64,000 nt of DNA from Methyloferula stellata AR4 (GCF_000385335.1 NZ_ARWA01000001.1:3860001-3924000); one strand, 5' to 3'. Counted from the first letter of the stretch, positions 26,068-34,655 are shown. Notes: generated from the sequence alone by a model not told the origin. Made by a program: numbers and translations.

Positions 26068-27267
26068 CTAATTCGCCAAAACCGGGAGCACGCGCTGACG
26101 CGGGCCGAAGCCTTGTGCACCCATTTCATTGTAGAAGGTCATCAGCATGCTGGCCGGCACCGCCGCTTTGGTGCGTTCCGCATAAGCGCGGACCAGCGCC
26201 AAAATGGCCTTCGCTTCGTCGGATTGGACATCGATGCCCAATTCCTTGAACGCGTTCACGACGGCGCCGAGGCCCGAATGCTTGCCGAGCACCAGCCGGT
26301 GCGTACGCCCGAGCACGGCCGGATCAAGCGCCTCGTAGCATTTGCGATCCTTCAGCAGGCCGTCGACATGGATGCCTGACTCATGCGTGAAGACGGCGTC
26401 GCCGACGATGGCTTTAGCCTCGGGAATGGCCCGCCCGGCAGCCTTCATCACAGTCTGCGCAACGGCTGAGAGCGAACGCAGGTCGATGCCCGTCTCAAGC
26501 CCATAAAGCGCGGAGACAGCGACCGCCACTTCCTCCAGCGGCGCATTGCCGGCCCGTTCGCCAAGCCCCACGACAGTCACGCTCGCATGGCTCGCGCCGG
26601 CACGCAAAGCCGCCAGCGTATTGGCGGTCGCAAGACCGAGATCGTCATGCGCATGGATCTCGATTTCGAGATCGCTGTGGCGGCGCAAATGCTCGACCAT
26701 TGCGTAAGTCGCAAAGGGATCGAGGACGCCAAGTGTATCGGCAAACCGGAAGCGCCTTGCCCCGGCGCGCGCCACGGCATCGAGCACTTCGGCGAGAAAA
26801 CCCGGATCCGCGCGGGACGCGTCCTCGCCGCCGACAGCCACTTCGAGTCCGCAATCGCGGGCATAAGGCACAACATTTTCGATCAACGCCAAAGCATGCG
26901 CGCGGCCAGCGCCGAACTTGGCTTTCAATTGGATGTCGGAGACCGGCACGGAGGCATTGACCATCCGCACCCCGGTCGCAACGGCGGCGTCGATATCGGC
27001 ACGCAGCATGCGGCACCAGGCGATCGGCGTCAGCGGCAGATTTTGACCGACGATGGCATTGATGGCGGCGATTTCCTCCGCCCCCATCGCCGGCGTTCCA
27101 GCCTCGATCTCGGGGACGCCAGCCGTGGCCAGAGCCTCGGCGATCGCGACTTTCTCGTCGATGGTGAATGCGACGCCCGGGGCCTGTTCGCCGTCGCGCA
27201 ACGTCGTATCATTGAGGAAAACCGGCGTCCGCAACCCTGACCGCGCCGACGCATTTCCGCTGCTCAT
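26068..27267 (-). CDS. nifV: Homocitrate synthase NifV
   Basis: 399 residues from ATG 27267 ([20 protein letters not shown]), preceded by a GGAG site; an earlier ATG at 27318 lacks one. Motifs are [40 protein letters not shown] (metal-binding HAHDD region) and [18 protein letters not shown]. It condenses acetyl-CoA and 2-oxoglutarate to homocitrate, the organic ligand of FeMo-co. It is in the nfu-nifV-cysE operon. Confidence 0.95.
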   Translation of the reverse strand: MSSGNASARSGLRTPVFLNDTTLRDGEQAPGVAFTIDEKVAIAEALATAGVPEIEAGTPAMGAEEIAAINAIVGQNLPLTPIAWCRMLRADIDAAVATGVRMVNASVPVSDIQLKAKFGAGRAHALALIENVVPYARDCGLEVAVGGEDASRADPGFLAEVLDAVARAGARRFRFADTLGVLDPFATYAMVEHLRRHSDLEIEIHAHDDLGLATANTLAALRAGASHASVTVVGLGERAGNAPLEEVAVAVSALYGLETGIDLRSLSAVAQTVMKAAGRAIPEAKAIVGDAVFTHESGIHVDGLLKDRKCYEALDPAVLGRTHRLVLGKHSGLGAVVNAFKELGIDVQSDEAKAILALVRAYAERTKAAVPASMLMTFYNEMGAQGFGPRQRVLPVLAN

Positions 27268-27392
27268 AGACGAACGCTCCGCTGTTTCACAGGATCGCTT
27301 CATGCAGATTTTCCGCATGAAGCTCTATCTGGCCGCCGATCATCTCTCAATCAATGCGACACTCTGCCGAAAAGCGCGTCGAACGAATCCGC

Positions 27393-27755
27393 CTATTTGA
27401 GCTTCAACGGAATGGGCGCCTGAGGCGTGGTGATCGGGATCAAGCGGATCATGCGGCCGGTCGCCTCGACCAGCTTGGCTTGCACGCCATTCAGGGTCAT
27501 GTTGGACAATTGGCAGCCGGAACAGGCGCCAACCATCTTCACATAAACTTTGTCGCCCTGCACATCGATGAGCTCGCAATCGCCGCCATCGCGTTTCAGG
27601 TTTGGACGGATGGCGTCGAGCGCATCGGAAATAACCTTGCGATGAGCGGCAGCCGCCGGACTCTCCTCAGCCGCCTTCGGAGGCGGCGCAGCGACAGGCG
27701 CCCCAACATCATCGACGACCTTGGGTTGAGCGTTTTGAGCCGAATCCAACATCAT
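27393..27755 (-). CDS. NifU C-terminal-type (Nfu) Fe-S scaffold
   Basis: 120 residues. An Ala/Pro-rich N-terminus of ~40 residues precedes a single Nfu domain with ALDAIRPNLKRDGGDCELID and the cluster-binding CSGC in VGACSGCQLSNMTLNGVQAK. It lacks the N-terminal IscU and central ferredoxin domains of full NifU, so it is an Nfu-like carrier rather than NifU. It is encoded six bases after the nif-type IscA gene, consistent with a two-protein carrier set for nitrogenase clusters. Confidence 0.85.
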   Translation of the reverse strand: MMLDSAQNAQPKVVDDVGAPVAAPPPKAAEESPAAAAHRKVISDALDAIRPNLKRDGGDCELIDVQGDKVYVKMVGACSGCQLSNMTLNGVQAKLVEATGRMIRLIPITTPQAPIPLKLK

Positions 27756-27761
27756 GGCTCC

Positions 27762-28085
27762 TTAGCTGAACGACTTGCCGCAAGAGCAGCTGCTCTGCGC
27801 ATTCGGATTTTCGAACACGAAGCCTGCACCTTCGAGGCTTTCGACGAAGTCGATCTGCATGCCAGCCAGGAGAACCTGAGAGGCGGAATCGACGAACACA
27901 CGGACGTCATCACCAGCGTCGATCACCTCGTCGCCTTCATGCGTCTGCGAGTCGAGGCCAATTGCATATTTGTAGCCCGCGCAGCCGCCCGTTTCGGCCT
28001 TGACGCGAAAACCTGCGCCTTCTTTGCCGGATCTTTCGAGCGCGGATTTAACCGCGTGCAAGGCGCTATCGGTCAGGGAAATCAT
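27762..28085 (-). CDS. A-type Fe-S carrier (nif IscA/HesB)
   Basis: 107 residues with all three A-type cysteines: one in TGGCAGYKYAIG and two in SCSCGKSFS at the C-terminus. It carries Fe or [4Fe-4S] clusters to nitrogenase proteins. It is the first gene of an operon with its own sigma-54 promoter and NifA site, followed by nfu, nifV, cysE, nifW and fixABCX. It contrasts with the cysteine-free HesB-like protein encoded at 36915-37283. Confidence 0.9.
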   Translation of the reverse strand: MISLTDSALHAVKSALERSGKEGAGFRVKAETGGCAGYKYAIGLDSQTHEGDEVIDAGDDVRVFVDSASQVLLAGMQIDFVESLEGAGFVFENPNAQSSCSCGKSFS

Positions 28086-28120
28086 CAGGAACCTCCGTCA
28101 CGGAAACTTACTCCACTGGT

Positions 28121-28136
28121 AGCAAACCGTATGCCA
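28121..28136 (-). promoter_or_regulatory. Sigma-54 (-24/-12) promoter of the iscA-nifV-fixABCX operon
   Basis: On the minus strand TGGCATACGGTTTGCT has the GG and GC elements exactly ten bases apart. It ends 35 bases upstream of the iscA start codon and has a NifA site about 50 bases further upstream. Confidence 0.85.
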
Positions 28137-28182
28137 GGGGTAAGGCTTTGTTTTAAAGCGATTATTCTATGTCATACGGGCG

Positions 28183-28198
28183 TGTCGCAATCACGACA
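28183..28198. promoter_or_regulatory. NifA upstream activator sequence (iscA operon)
   Basis: TGT-CGCAATCACG-ACA is a perfect TGT-N10-ACA site. Its centre is about 60 bases upstream of the -24/-12 element at 28121-28136, a normal NifA geometry. Confidence 0.85.
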
Positions 28199-28406
28199 CG
28201 CGTCGTAACGCCGACAGGAAAGATGGCGGTACAAAGGCTTTAAAGTCAAGGCCATGCCGCCGCTGCGACAGTACGCCAACGGGAAAAGCCCGCGAATGCA
28301 CGCATCCGACGTAAAATCGCCACGCCATTCGGCCGAGATCTGGGCGTTTTCTTTACGGGCCGCCCCAAATCCCGGCGCAAGTCTTTTCAATATTTAAAAG
28401 AGAATA

Positions 28407-28435
28407 AAGAAAGGCCCGTCATTTCATGGACGGGG
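28407..28435 (-). terminator. Rho-independent terminator after the hisE-like gene
   Basis: On the minus strand CCCGTC-catgaaat-GACGGG forms a perfect 6 bp stem followed by CCTTTCTTTATTC. It ends the long nifB-to-hisE-like unit before the next nif promoter. The rest of 28199-28598 shows no gene I would support. Confidence 0.65.
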
Positions 28436-28598
28436 TGGCGAAGCCGCCATTTTTATTGTCGCAAACCTTGCGAAGCGCTTGGGGTTTCCGCGAGAGTCAC
28501 GAGAGGCGTGGTTTGAAGCAGAGAGCCGCATTTTTAAGCAGAGCCGTGCCAGGACGGTCTCGACCAGCCGCTCTCGCGCCGGCCACAAATCGGCTGGA

Positions 28599-28982
28599 TC
28601 AGTGCCGCTCGGCCTTGTTCCGCCGCGGACGCAAAAAGGCAACCTTGTCGGTCGGCATCCGCGCGGCCTGCTTCTTCGGGAGTTTTTCGATCGCTCCGTA
28701 AAGCCGTTCGCGGCGCGTTATTTCGGCGGCGACGTCTTCGGGCGTGACATTGCATTCCGCCCAAATGACGCAGAGGTGGTAGAGCAGGTCGACGCTTTCC
28801 AACACGACATTGTCATTGTGCTTTTGCACGGCGTCGAGACCGACTTCCACGGCCTCTTCGGCCAGTTTCTTCGCCATTTTGGCGACGCCGTTCGAAAAAA
28901 GCTTAGACGTGCGCGACGAAGCCGGATCGCGAGCGCGGGCTTCGAGAACGGACGCATAAAGCTTTGTCAGCGAATCGACCAT
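28599..28982 (-). CDS. Phosphoribosyl-ATP pyrophosphatase (HisE)-like protein in the nif cluster
   Basis: 127 residues. The MazG/HisE-fold acidic motifs are present: KKLAEEAVEVGLDAV and ESVDLLYHLCVIW, with DPASSRTSKLFSNGVAKMAK before them. HisE hydrolyses phosphoribosyl-ATP in histidine synthesis. A gene inside a nif transcription unit, away from other his genes, may be a second copy or may act on another nucleotide. The C-terminal ~30 residues are basic and longer than in minimal HisE. It ends at a terminator. Confidence 0.75.
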   Translation of the reverse strand: MVDSLTKLYASVLEARARDPASSRTSKLFSNGVAKMAKKLAEEAVEVGLDAVQKHNDNVVLESVDLLYHLCVIWAECNVTPEDVAAEITRRERLYGAIEKLPKKQAARMPTDKVAFLRPRRNKAERH

Positions 28983-29144
28983 CTGTTCAATCTATCTCAT
29001 CCGGCCGCGAAAGACCTGCTTATTCGCGGGATTTACCAAGTAAAACAAGCGTAGCTCGCAGCACAGCCAAGCTGGATGCGGTCGAAACGAATATGGCCGG
29101 GTCTATACCCGGCCATTTCAACTTTCGAGAAGTTAAGGAATATT

Positions 29145-29738
29145 TCAGACCGGACGGTTCTCGTTCGGATTGCGGACCGGGCCCATACGCTTCAAACCTT
29201 CTTCATAGGTGATGACTTCCCAGTCGGAGTCGAATTTCACAGCTTCTTCGATAATATAATCCATCTTGCCGCCCGTATTGAGCTTTTTGATGTCGTTCTT
29301 ATCGATGAACAGCAGCTCCAAGAATTCGTTATAGGCAGTGGCTTCGCCGATCGCCAAGCAATAGAACATCACATCGCCCATATAGATGCGATACTTAGCC
29401 AGCAGATCCTGGTTATTTGAATAGATGAAGTATTTGTTCCCCGGCTTAAACAAGTCGCCGAAGACTTCCATGATCGTCCCGAGATATTCGAACGACAAAA
29501 GATAGCACATGAACATCTCAAGGTGCTTGTCATCCGGCTCTTTGGTGGAGGTAAACACCTGCCACACCGACAGTTCCGGCGGCCGCTTCTCGTCGGCCAT
29601 CTGCTGCTGGAACTTCAGCGCGATCTCGCCGCGGAAGCCGAAGCGGCCGGGGCTGATCTCTTCCTTGATGATCGCGTGTGTGAGACGGCTCTCTGCCTCA
29701 AGCCGCGCGAGAGGTGTTTTATCTATGGTTAGCGTCAT
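29145..29738 (-). CDS. Nif-cluster protein of unknown function (197 aa)
   Basis: 197 residues from ATG 29738 (MTLTIDKTPLARLEAESRLT); the first 20 bases overlap the end of the truncated haemoglobin gene, implying coupling. It is mostly helical and aromatic-rich (EMFMCYLLSFEYLGTIMEVF; YRIYMGDVMFYCLAIGEATA) with an acidic middle and a charged end. There is no signal peptide, membrane span or metal motif beyond two cysteines. I do not recognise the family. Its place between a globin and a hisE-like gene in a NifA-driven unit suggests a nitrogenase accessory role. Confidence 0.8.
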   Translation of the reverse strand: MTLTIDKTPLARLEAESRLTHAIIKEEISPGRFGFRGEIALKFQQQMADEKRPPELSVWQVFTSTKEPDDKHLEMFMCYLLSFEYLGTIMEVFGDLFKPGNKYFIYSNNQDLLAKYRIYMGDVMFYCLAIGEATAYNEFLELLFIDKNDIKKLNTGGKMDYIIEEAVKFDSDWEVITYEEGLKRMGPVRNPNENRPV

Positions 29739-30144
29739 GAGGATTCCCATCGTCATTGCGGAGCCAGTCCGCCAATTTGAAGAAAGATTGGTGTAATTGC
29801 GCCCGCAGAGACGCATCCTCGACGACTTCTTCGAGGGCGCCGGTCATACAGAGCATCCAGGCATCTCGCTCGGCCTCGCCGATGCGAAAGGGCATATGCC
29901 GCATCCGCAAGCGCGGATGGCCGCGCTCCTGCGAATAGAGCGCGGGTCCGCCCATCCATTCGCCGAGATAGTTTTTGAGAATTTTCTTTACCGAGGTCAG
30001 ATCCTTGGCATGCATCGCACGGATCGCGCGCGCCTCGGGCAAAGTGTCCATGCGAAGATAAAAGGCATCGACAAGGGCATCTACGGCCGCTTGTCCGCCT
30101 ATCGCGACGAAAGGAGTTGTCGTGGGTGTTACAGAAATATTCAC
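29719..30144 (-). CDS. Truncated haemoglobin, group II-like
   Basis: 141 residues. Globin features include the B-helix region VDAFYLRMDTLPEARAIRAM, a LKNYLGEWMGGPALY segment and the proximal-His region GHPRLRMRHMPFRIGEAERD, followed by AWMLCMTGALEEV. Group II truncated haemoglobins bind O2 or NO and can detoxify NO. In a nif unit it could buffer O2 or NO near nitrogenase. It overlaps the next gene by 20 bases. Confidence 0.85.
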   Translation of the reverse strand: MNISVTPTTTPFVAIGGQAAVDALVDAFYLRMDTLPEARAIRAMHAKDLTSVKKILKNYLGEWMGGPALYSQERGHPRLRMRHMPFRIGEAERDAWMLCMTGALEEVVEDASLRAQLHQSFFKLADWLRNDDGNPHDANHR

Positions 30145-30214
30145 CGGCTTACAGACACTTTTGAGGCGGGCTCCAACTGGGGAATGTCGAAGCCCGCTCT
30201 AACTGAACTCCAAC

Positions 30215-31078
30215 TCACGCAAGCGCCGCTTCTTTTTGCTGCACGAATTCGGCGACGAAATCGGCCAACGGCATGTCGATACGTTCGATATTATATCGCT
30301 TGAAGAACTTCAATTCGTTCTTTGTCGGCTCTTCGGGCAGCACCGCCCAATGCTTTTCGGACGAGCGCTTCATGATCTGGAACGCGAAAATCCGTTCGAC
30401 CTGGCTCGAGAAGCGGCAGCCGAGGAACAGGAAATTGCGGCCCGTCCGGATTTCCATCACCTTTTCCGGGATCGGCGTCTGAATGTCGATTTCGGTCAGG
30501 ACCTCGACATAATCCGAGTCGGAGACAAGAAAATTGCTTCCAGGCGTCACGCAACCCCAGGGATAATAGAGCACCGACTCCCAAGCCTGCGCCGTCGCCA
30601 GTTCGGCTTCCTTGTCGATGAGGCTATTGTCGGCATTGAAATATTGCACCCAGGTCGCAAGGTGTTCGGCATGGCTGACGCCCTGCACGTGACCCCATTT
30701 ATTGGTGCGCGAGGCCTGCATGGCCTGCAGCATCAGATTGTCGTACCAGGCGTAGACGACGAGCGGGATCTTCTCCTGCGCCGCGAGATAGGTGTGCAAG
30801 GCGGTCGGAGGGACTTGCGCCTTGAACGCATCGGTCATGACCGAGCTGATCGTTTTCCGGTGCTTGAAGTTCTCGATATATTGCGCGGCGGCCGACAGAT
30901 TCTTGCGGATCTTATGCGGCACGGTCGCCTTCGCCGTGAGTTTGGCAACCAGCGGCTCGGGACCCGCGGGCAATGGCAGATTTTCCCCGGCTAGAGCCAG
31001 GGTACCCGGCCCGAGATAGGGAATAAGACGACCCTCATTGAGGGTCGTCCTGATAGCAGCGATGGCTTCGGAGGTCAT
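30215..31078 (-). CDS. SIR2-like domain protein in the nif cluster
   Basis: 287 residues. It has a SIR2-like layout: an N-terminal LIPYLGPGTLALAGENLPLP (NAD-loop-like GxGS region altered to GPGT), a VVYAWYDNLMLQAM segment matching the TxNYDxLLExA motif of SIR2-like proteins, and a late FLFLGCRFSSQVERIFAFQI. These domains bind NAD and may hydrolyse it or deacylate proteins, but here some usual residues differ, so activity is uncertain. Its start overlaps the stop of the 74-residue protein gene (ATGA). Confidence 0.65.
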   Translation of the reverse strand: MTSEAIAAIRTTLNEGRLIPYLGPGTLALAGENLPLPAGPEPLVAKLTAKATVPHKIRKNLSAAAQYIENFKHRKTISSVMTDAFKAQVPPTALHTYLAAQEKIPLVVYAWYDNLMLQAMQASRTNKWGHVQGVSHAEHLATWVQYFNADNSLIDKEAELATAQAWESVLYYPWGCVTPGSNFLVSDSDYVEVLTEIDIQTPIPEKVMEIRTGRNFLFLGCRFSSQVERIFAFQIMKRSSEKHWAVLPEEPTKNELKFFKRYNIERIDMPLADFVAEFVQQKEAALA

Positions 31079-31299
31079 GCATTTGCCTTTTCATCCGGAG
31101 CCATTGTCTTGAAGCGCGCCAACTCGTCATGCGACATGTAGAAGGCAGCACGCCCCCCGGACAGCGAGTGAACGGGCAGACGATACGAGAGGTAGTCGTA
31201 CCATTCCTGAGCACCGACACCTTCGGGCGCTTCACCACAGGAGGTGCAAAGCCCCTTGGGGTCATAGCGGACTTGGAGAACGACTTCAGCGATAGGCAT
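31075..31299 (-). CDS. Small nif-associated protein with CxxC motif
   Basis: 74 residues (MPIAEVVLQVRYDPKGLCTS). One CTSC pair lies near residue 20, followed by an Asp/Tyr/Leu-rich half (GAQEWYDYLSYRLPVHSLSG). No family was recognised; the CTSC pair could bind metal or act in redox. It is coupled to the SIR2-like gene by an ATGA overlap, so the two products may work together. Confidence 0.75.
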   Translation of the reverse strand: MPIAEVVLQVRYDPKGLCTSCGEAPEGVGAQEWYDYLSYRLPVHSLSGGRAAFYMSHDELARFKTMAPDEKANA

Positions 31300-31340
31300 G
31301 CGACATATCCTTTCTTTCTAAGTTAGGTGCGACGGCCGTC

Positions 31341-31640
31341 TTAGCCGGAAAGCGCACCGAGCAGCTCGATCTTGGCGTCCTCGGTGCCCAGCGTGGCGAG
31401 ACAGGCGAAGCGCGACTTGGTCGCGACGCCAATCATGTTTTCGAGGCGCTCGTTTTCTTCCTTGGTCATTTTGGCCAAGCCCTTCTTTCCTTCGAGAAGG
31501 AAGATATGGCAGCTGTCAAATTTCCCTGTATTGCACTTGCATTCCATCGGAAATCCAGCCGCCTGAATGGCGGCCAGGAGGGTCGACCCCTCCGGGACTT
31601 CCTGCGTTTTTCCCGAGGGCATGATCGTTACTGTCGGCAT
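31341..31640 (-). CDS. [2Fe-2S] ferredoxin, nif-associated
   Basis: 99 residues (MPTVTIMPSGKTQEVPEGST). Plant-type-like ferredoxin fold with the cysteine cluster MECKCNTGKFDSCHIFLL and a fourth cysteine in RFACLATLG. It likely donates electrons to nitrogenase or to maturation enzymes, or acts as an Fe-S sensor. Several nif clusters carry a similar [2Fe-2S] protein; the C-K-C spacing differs from the classical CxxxxCxxC. It lies between the DegT-like gene and the small CxxC protein gene. Confidence 0.85.
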   Translation of the reverse strand: MPTVTIMPSGKTQEVPEGSTLLAAIQAAGFPMECKCNTGKFDSCHIFLLEGKKGLAKMTKEENERLENMIGVATKSRFACLATLGTEDAKIELLGALSG

Positions 31641-31705
31641 TTCAATTGAACCCCTGTCTTAAGCGTTGGTGTTTTAGCTGACTTCCCGAATTTTTCTACT
31701 GACTT

Positions 31706-32863
31706 CTAAAGCGTGATTTCCGCACCCGCACCGATGTTGATCGACGCATCCTTCATCGTGCCCACGATGAAGGCGATCTGGTTCTCGGTGAGGTGCGCGT
31801 GAAACGGCAGCAAAACAGCCCGATCCGCCACTTTTTCTGTCACCAGAAAATCCTTCTTGCGATAGCCCAATTCAAAATAATAGGGCTGCTGATGCAGCGG
31901 CACCGAATAGGCTGCCGCCTCGATATCTTCCTTCCTCATATCGTCGATGATCGAGTCCCGGCTCGACCGCGTAAAGCGCGTCCCGAGATGAACGATGTAG
32001 AGGAACCAATTGACGCTCGTGACATCCGGCCCGATGTAGGGATCCTTGATCCCCTCGAAGGACTTCACATAGTCGAAATACCAATATTCCGTCCGCTTGC
32101 GGCGCTCAAGAATCAGTTCGAGCCGCTGCAATTGAACGAGACCCAGTGCCGCGGCCAGATTGCTCATCGAAGCCTTATAGGCCGCCGCCATGCCGACGAC
32201 GACCGAGGCGCGTTCCTCGACCCGGTGCGACCGCCAGCGGCGGAGCGCCATAGCAACGTCCTGACTGTCGGTGACGACCATGCCGCCTTCGCCGCAGACC
32301 AGCGGGCCCGGCTGGGAGAAGTCGAAAATCGAACAATCGCCGAATGTTCCGACCATTTGATTTTTATAGGTCGAACCGATGGCCTCGCTTGAATCCTCGA
32401 TGAGGATCAAGTTGTTGCGGGTCGCGACATCGCGGAACGACGTCCACGGCGCCGGATGTCCGTTGACATTGCCGACGACGATCGCCTTGGTCTTTTCAGA
32501 AATCTTGTTCTCGGCCTTTTCAGGCACGAGGCAGCCAGACCAATAGTCGATATCGGCAAAGATCGGAAAAGCGCCGCGCAGACCGATCGCATGGGTGATC
32601 TCGCGGTAGGAATGCGGCGAACAGATCACCTCATCGCCGGCGCCGATTCCATAGGCATCGAGCACGAGCATCAGACCGATGGTGCCGCTTGCAACCGCGA
32701 TCGCATATTTGCGCCCGGAATATTGTGCGAAAGCCGCCTCGAAAGCCTCGACCGCTTCGCCCGAGGAAATATTCGGGCTCTGCAAAACATCGGCGACGGC
32801 ATCGAGCTCGGCTTGCGAGATGTCAGGGTCCGAAATCGGGATCCAACTCGAACTATGGGCCAT
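31706..32863 (-). CDS. DegT/DnrJ/EryC1-family protein lacking the PLP lysine
   Basis: 385 residues from ATG 32863 (MAHSSSWIPISDPDISQAEL), overlapping the previous stop as ATGA. It has the DegT fold: SGTIGLMLVLDAYGIGAGDE, LILIEDSSEAIGSTY (PLP-Asp region) and CGEGGMVVTD. The conserved FxFxxxKxxxxGEGG motif reads FDFSQPGPLVCGEGG, with Gly186 where the Schiff-base Lys should be. It therefore cannot form the usual internal aldimine and may be a non-catalytic or altered enzyme. DegT-like genes occur in other nif clusters, role unknown to me. Confidence 0.8.
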   Translation of the reverse strand: MAHSSSWIPISDPDISQAELDAVADVLQSPNISSGEAVEAFEAAFAQYSGRKYAIAVASGTIGLMLVLDAYGIGAGDEVICSPHSYREITHAIGLRGAFPIFADIDYWSGCLVPEKAENKISEKTKAIVVGNVNGHPAPWTSFRDVATRNNLILIEDSSEAIGSTYKNQMVGTFGDCSIFDFSQPGPLVCGEGGMVVTDSQDVAMALRRWRSHRVEERASVVVGMAAAYKASMSNLAAALGLVQLQRLELILERRKRTEYWYFDYVKSFEGIKDPYIGPDVTSVNWFLYIVHLGTRFTRSSRDSIIDDMRKEDIEAAAYSVPLHQQPYYFELGYRKKDFLVTEKVADRAVLLPFHAHLTENQIAFIVGTMKDASINIGAGAEITL

Positions 32864-33132
32864 CACGCCACCTTGTTCACGACGATGATCCCGGTCGCGA
32901 CGCCGGGATCTCTTGTCATCGTCACGCAGTGATCGACCGCGCTGATCAGATAAAGTGTGAACTTCGGGAATTCCTTGTAGGGATTCTCGCCGTCGACGTC
33001 GCTCGGGTCGCACCGCGTCAGCGACACACCCGGAAAATTCTGCCGGAAGTCCTTGAACACGGAATCATTCGCGTCCGGACCATCCAGCATGGTTTCGATC
33101 TTCGCAAGGTTTTCGCTCGTGAGACTGCTCAT
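32863..33132 (-). CDS. Small nif-cluster protein, possibly DUF6129 family
   Basis: 89 residues (MSSLTSENLAKIETMLDGPD). Features are a FRQNFPGVSLTRCDPSDVDG segment and a C-terminal YLISAVDHCVTMTRDPGVAT stretch; the two cysteines could be functional. I suspect it belongs to DUF6129, a family I associate with nif clusters, but cannot confirm it. It lies ten bases after nifT and overlaps the DegT-like gene. Confidence 0.65.
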   Translation of the reverse strand: MSSLTSENLAKIETMLDGPDANDSVFKDFRQNFPGVSLTRCDPSDVDGENPYKEFPKFTLYLISAVDHCVTMTRDPGVATGIIVVNKVA

Positions 33133-33142
33133 GGCTGAAATC

Positions 33143-33355
33143 TCATTCTTCGTTCAATTTCCGCGCTTCAACCGTGCAAGGCAACACTGTCGCGGCGCTC
33201 TCCGGCGGCAATTCCAATTGCCAACCGTTGGCGAGGGTGACGATCCCGCCCCACATATTCTCTTTTTCCATCGAGACGATGGGCTCTTCGAGGTCCTTCT
33301 TCGGCACGTAGACCGTCAAAATGCCCGCGCCGTCCTTGCGTATCATAATTCTCAT
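33143..33355 (-). CDS. nifT: NifT/FixU
   Basis: 70 residues (MRIMIRKDGAGILTVYVPKK). The NifT/FixU signature is clear: a KDLEEPIVSMEKENMWGGIV segment and LANGWQLELP. Small protein of unknown exact role, linked to nitrogenase maturation. It lies 39 bases after nifS in the same unit. Length is typical. Confidence 0.9.
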   Translation of the reverse strand: MRIMIRKDGAGILTVYVPKKDLEEPIVSMEKENMWGGIVTLANGWQLELPPESAATVLPCTVEARKLNEE

Positions 33356-33394
33356 CGAGACCCCACTGATGTACCCAAAATCCTAGCGCCCTCA

Positions 33395-34531
33395 TCAAGC
33401 GGCGATTGCCGCCGCTTCATTCACGATCCCGGGCAGAACATCAAGGAGCGTGTCAATATCGGCGGCCGTATTTTCACGGCCGAGAGAAAAGCGAACCGAC
33501 GACAAGGCACCGCGCTCGTCGACGCCCATCGCCAGAAGCACGTGCGACGGCTCCGTCTTCGAGGACGTGCAGGCGGCACCGGCCGAGGCGCAAATCCCGG
33601 CGCGATCGAGCCGCTCCAGGATCAACTCGGCCTCAAGATCACCGAACCTGATCATCGTCGTATTGCTGACGCGCTCGGCGCCGGCGCTATGGACGCTCGC
33701 CAAGGAAACCCGAGACAGCACCCCGGCTTCAAGCTTGTCGCGCAAAGCGGCCAGGCGTTCGGTCTCGGCTTGCAATTCCTTTTGCGCGACGAGCGCGGCC
33801 TTGCCTAGGCCGACGATGCCAGGAACGTTTTCAGTACCGCCGCGCCGCGCGCGTTCCTGATGCCCGAACAATTGCGGCGGGATCTTCACGCCCTTGCGCA
33901 CGAAAAGAGCACCAATGCCTGTCGGCGCGTGAATCTTATGGCCGGACAAAGAAAGAAGATCGACCGGGATTTTTTTCAGATCGACGGCGATCTTGCCGAC
34001 CGCCTGCACGGCATCGGTATGGAACAAGAGCCCCTTGCCGCGCGTCAAAGCGGCGATCGCTTCGATCGGGAAAATCACGCCGGTTTCATTATTCGCCCAC
34101 ATTACGGAGACGAGCGCCGTATCCGGCCGGATCGCGGCCTCGACCGTCGCCGGATCGAGCGTGCCCTTTGCGTCAACCGGCAGATAGGTGACGCTATAGC
34201 CTTGCGTCGCGAGGTGCTTGTACAATTCCATGCAGGACGGGTGCTCGACGCTGCTGGCGACGATGTGCTTGCGCTCGGGCGCCGCGGCCAGAGCGCCATA
34301 GACGGCGAGATGGTTCGATTCCGTGCCGCAGCTCGTATAGACGATTTCAGGCGGCGTGCAGTTGAGCAGGCGGGCAAGTTCGCCACGCGCCTGCATCACG
34401 GTTTCCTTGCTGCATTCGCCCGCCTTGTGCTTGCTCGACGGATTGGTCGGGCCGCTCTGCATGCAAGAGGTCATCGCCTCTATCGCTTCCAATGCAACTG
34501 CCGTCGTCGCATTATTATCGAGATAGATCAT
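33395..34531 (-). CDS. nifS: Cysteine desulfurase NifS
   Basis: 378 residues from ATG 34531 (MIYLDNNATTAVALEAIEAM). Motifs are NPSSKHKAGE, FHTDAVQAVGKIAVDLKKIP, the PLP lysine in SLSGHKIHAPTGIGALFVR, and the catalytic Cys in CASAGAACTSSKTEPSHVLL. It releases sulfur from cysteine for Fe-S cluster assembly. The 342-base region before it carries a weaker sigma-54-like element, so it may have its own promoter as well as read-through. Confidence 0.95.
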   Translation of the reverse strand: MIYLDNNATTAVALEAIEAMTSCMQSGPTNPSSKHKAGECSKETVMQARGELARLLNCTPPEIVYTSCGTESNHLAVYGALAAAPERKHIVASSVEHPSCMELYKHLATQGYSVTYLPVDAKGTLDPATVEAAIRPDTALVSVMWANNETGVIFPIEAIAALTRGKGLLFHTDAVQAVGKIAVDLKKIPVDLLSLSGHKIHAPTGIGALFVRKGVKIPPQLFGHQERARRGGTENVPGIVGLGKAALVAQKELQAETERLAALRDKLEAGVLSRVSLASVHSAGAERVSNTTMIRFGDLEAELILERLDRAGICASAGAACTSSKTEPSHVLLAMGVDERGALSSVRFSLGRENTAADIDTLLDVLPGIVNEAAAIAA

Positions 34532-34655
34532 GTGTTTCACTCTCGTTTGCCAGCCAGCGCGCCCCGCTTTGCCTGAGGGCGCGGGCCGTGAACCGGGCAC
34601 AGCAAAATTCATGCAAAGGCATATGTTTCGGTGCGTCCATCCAGGCGAATGGGGC

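Noticed and set aside
28172-28390. Small minus-strand open frame of 72 codons in the iscA promoter region
   Set aside because: It overlaps the NifA activator site and has no recognisable motif or ribosome site.
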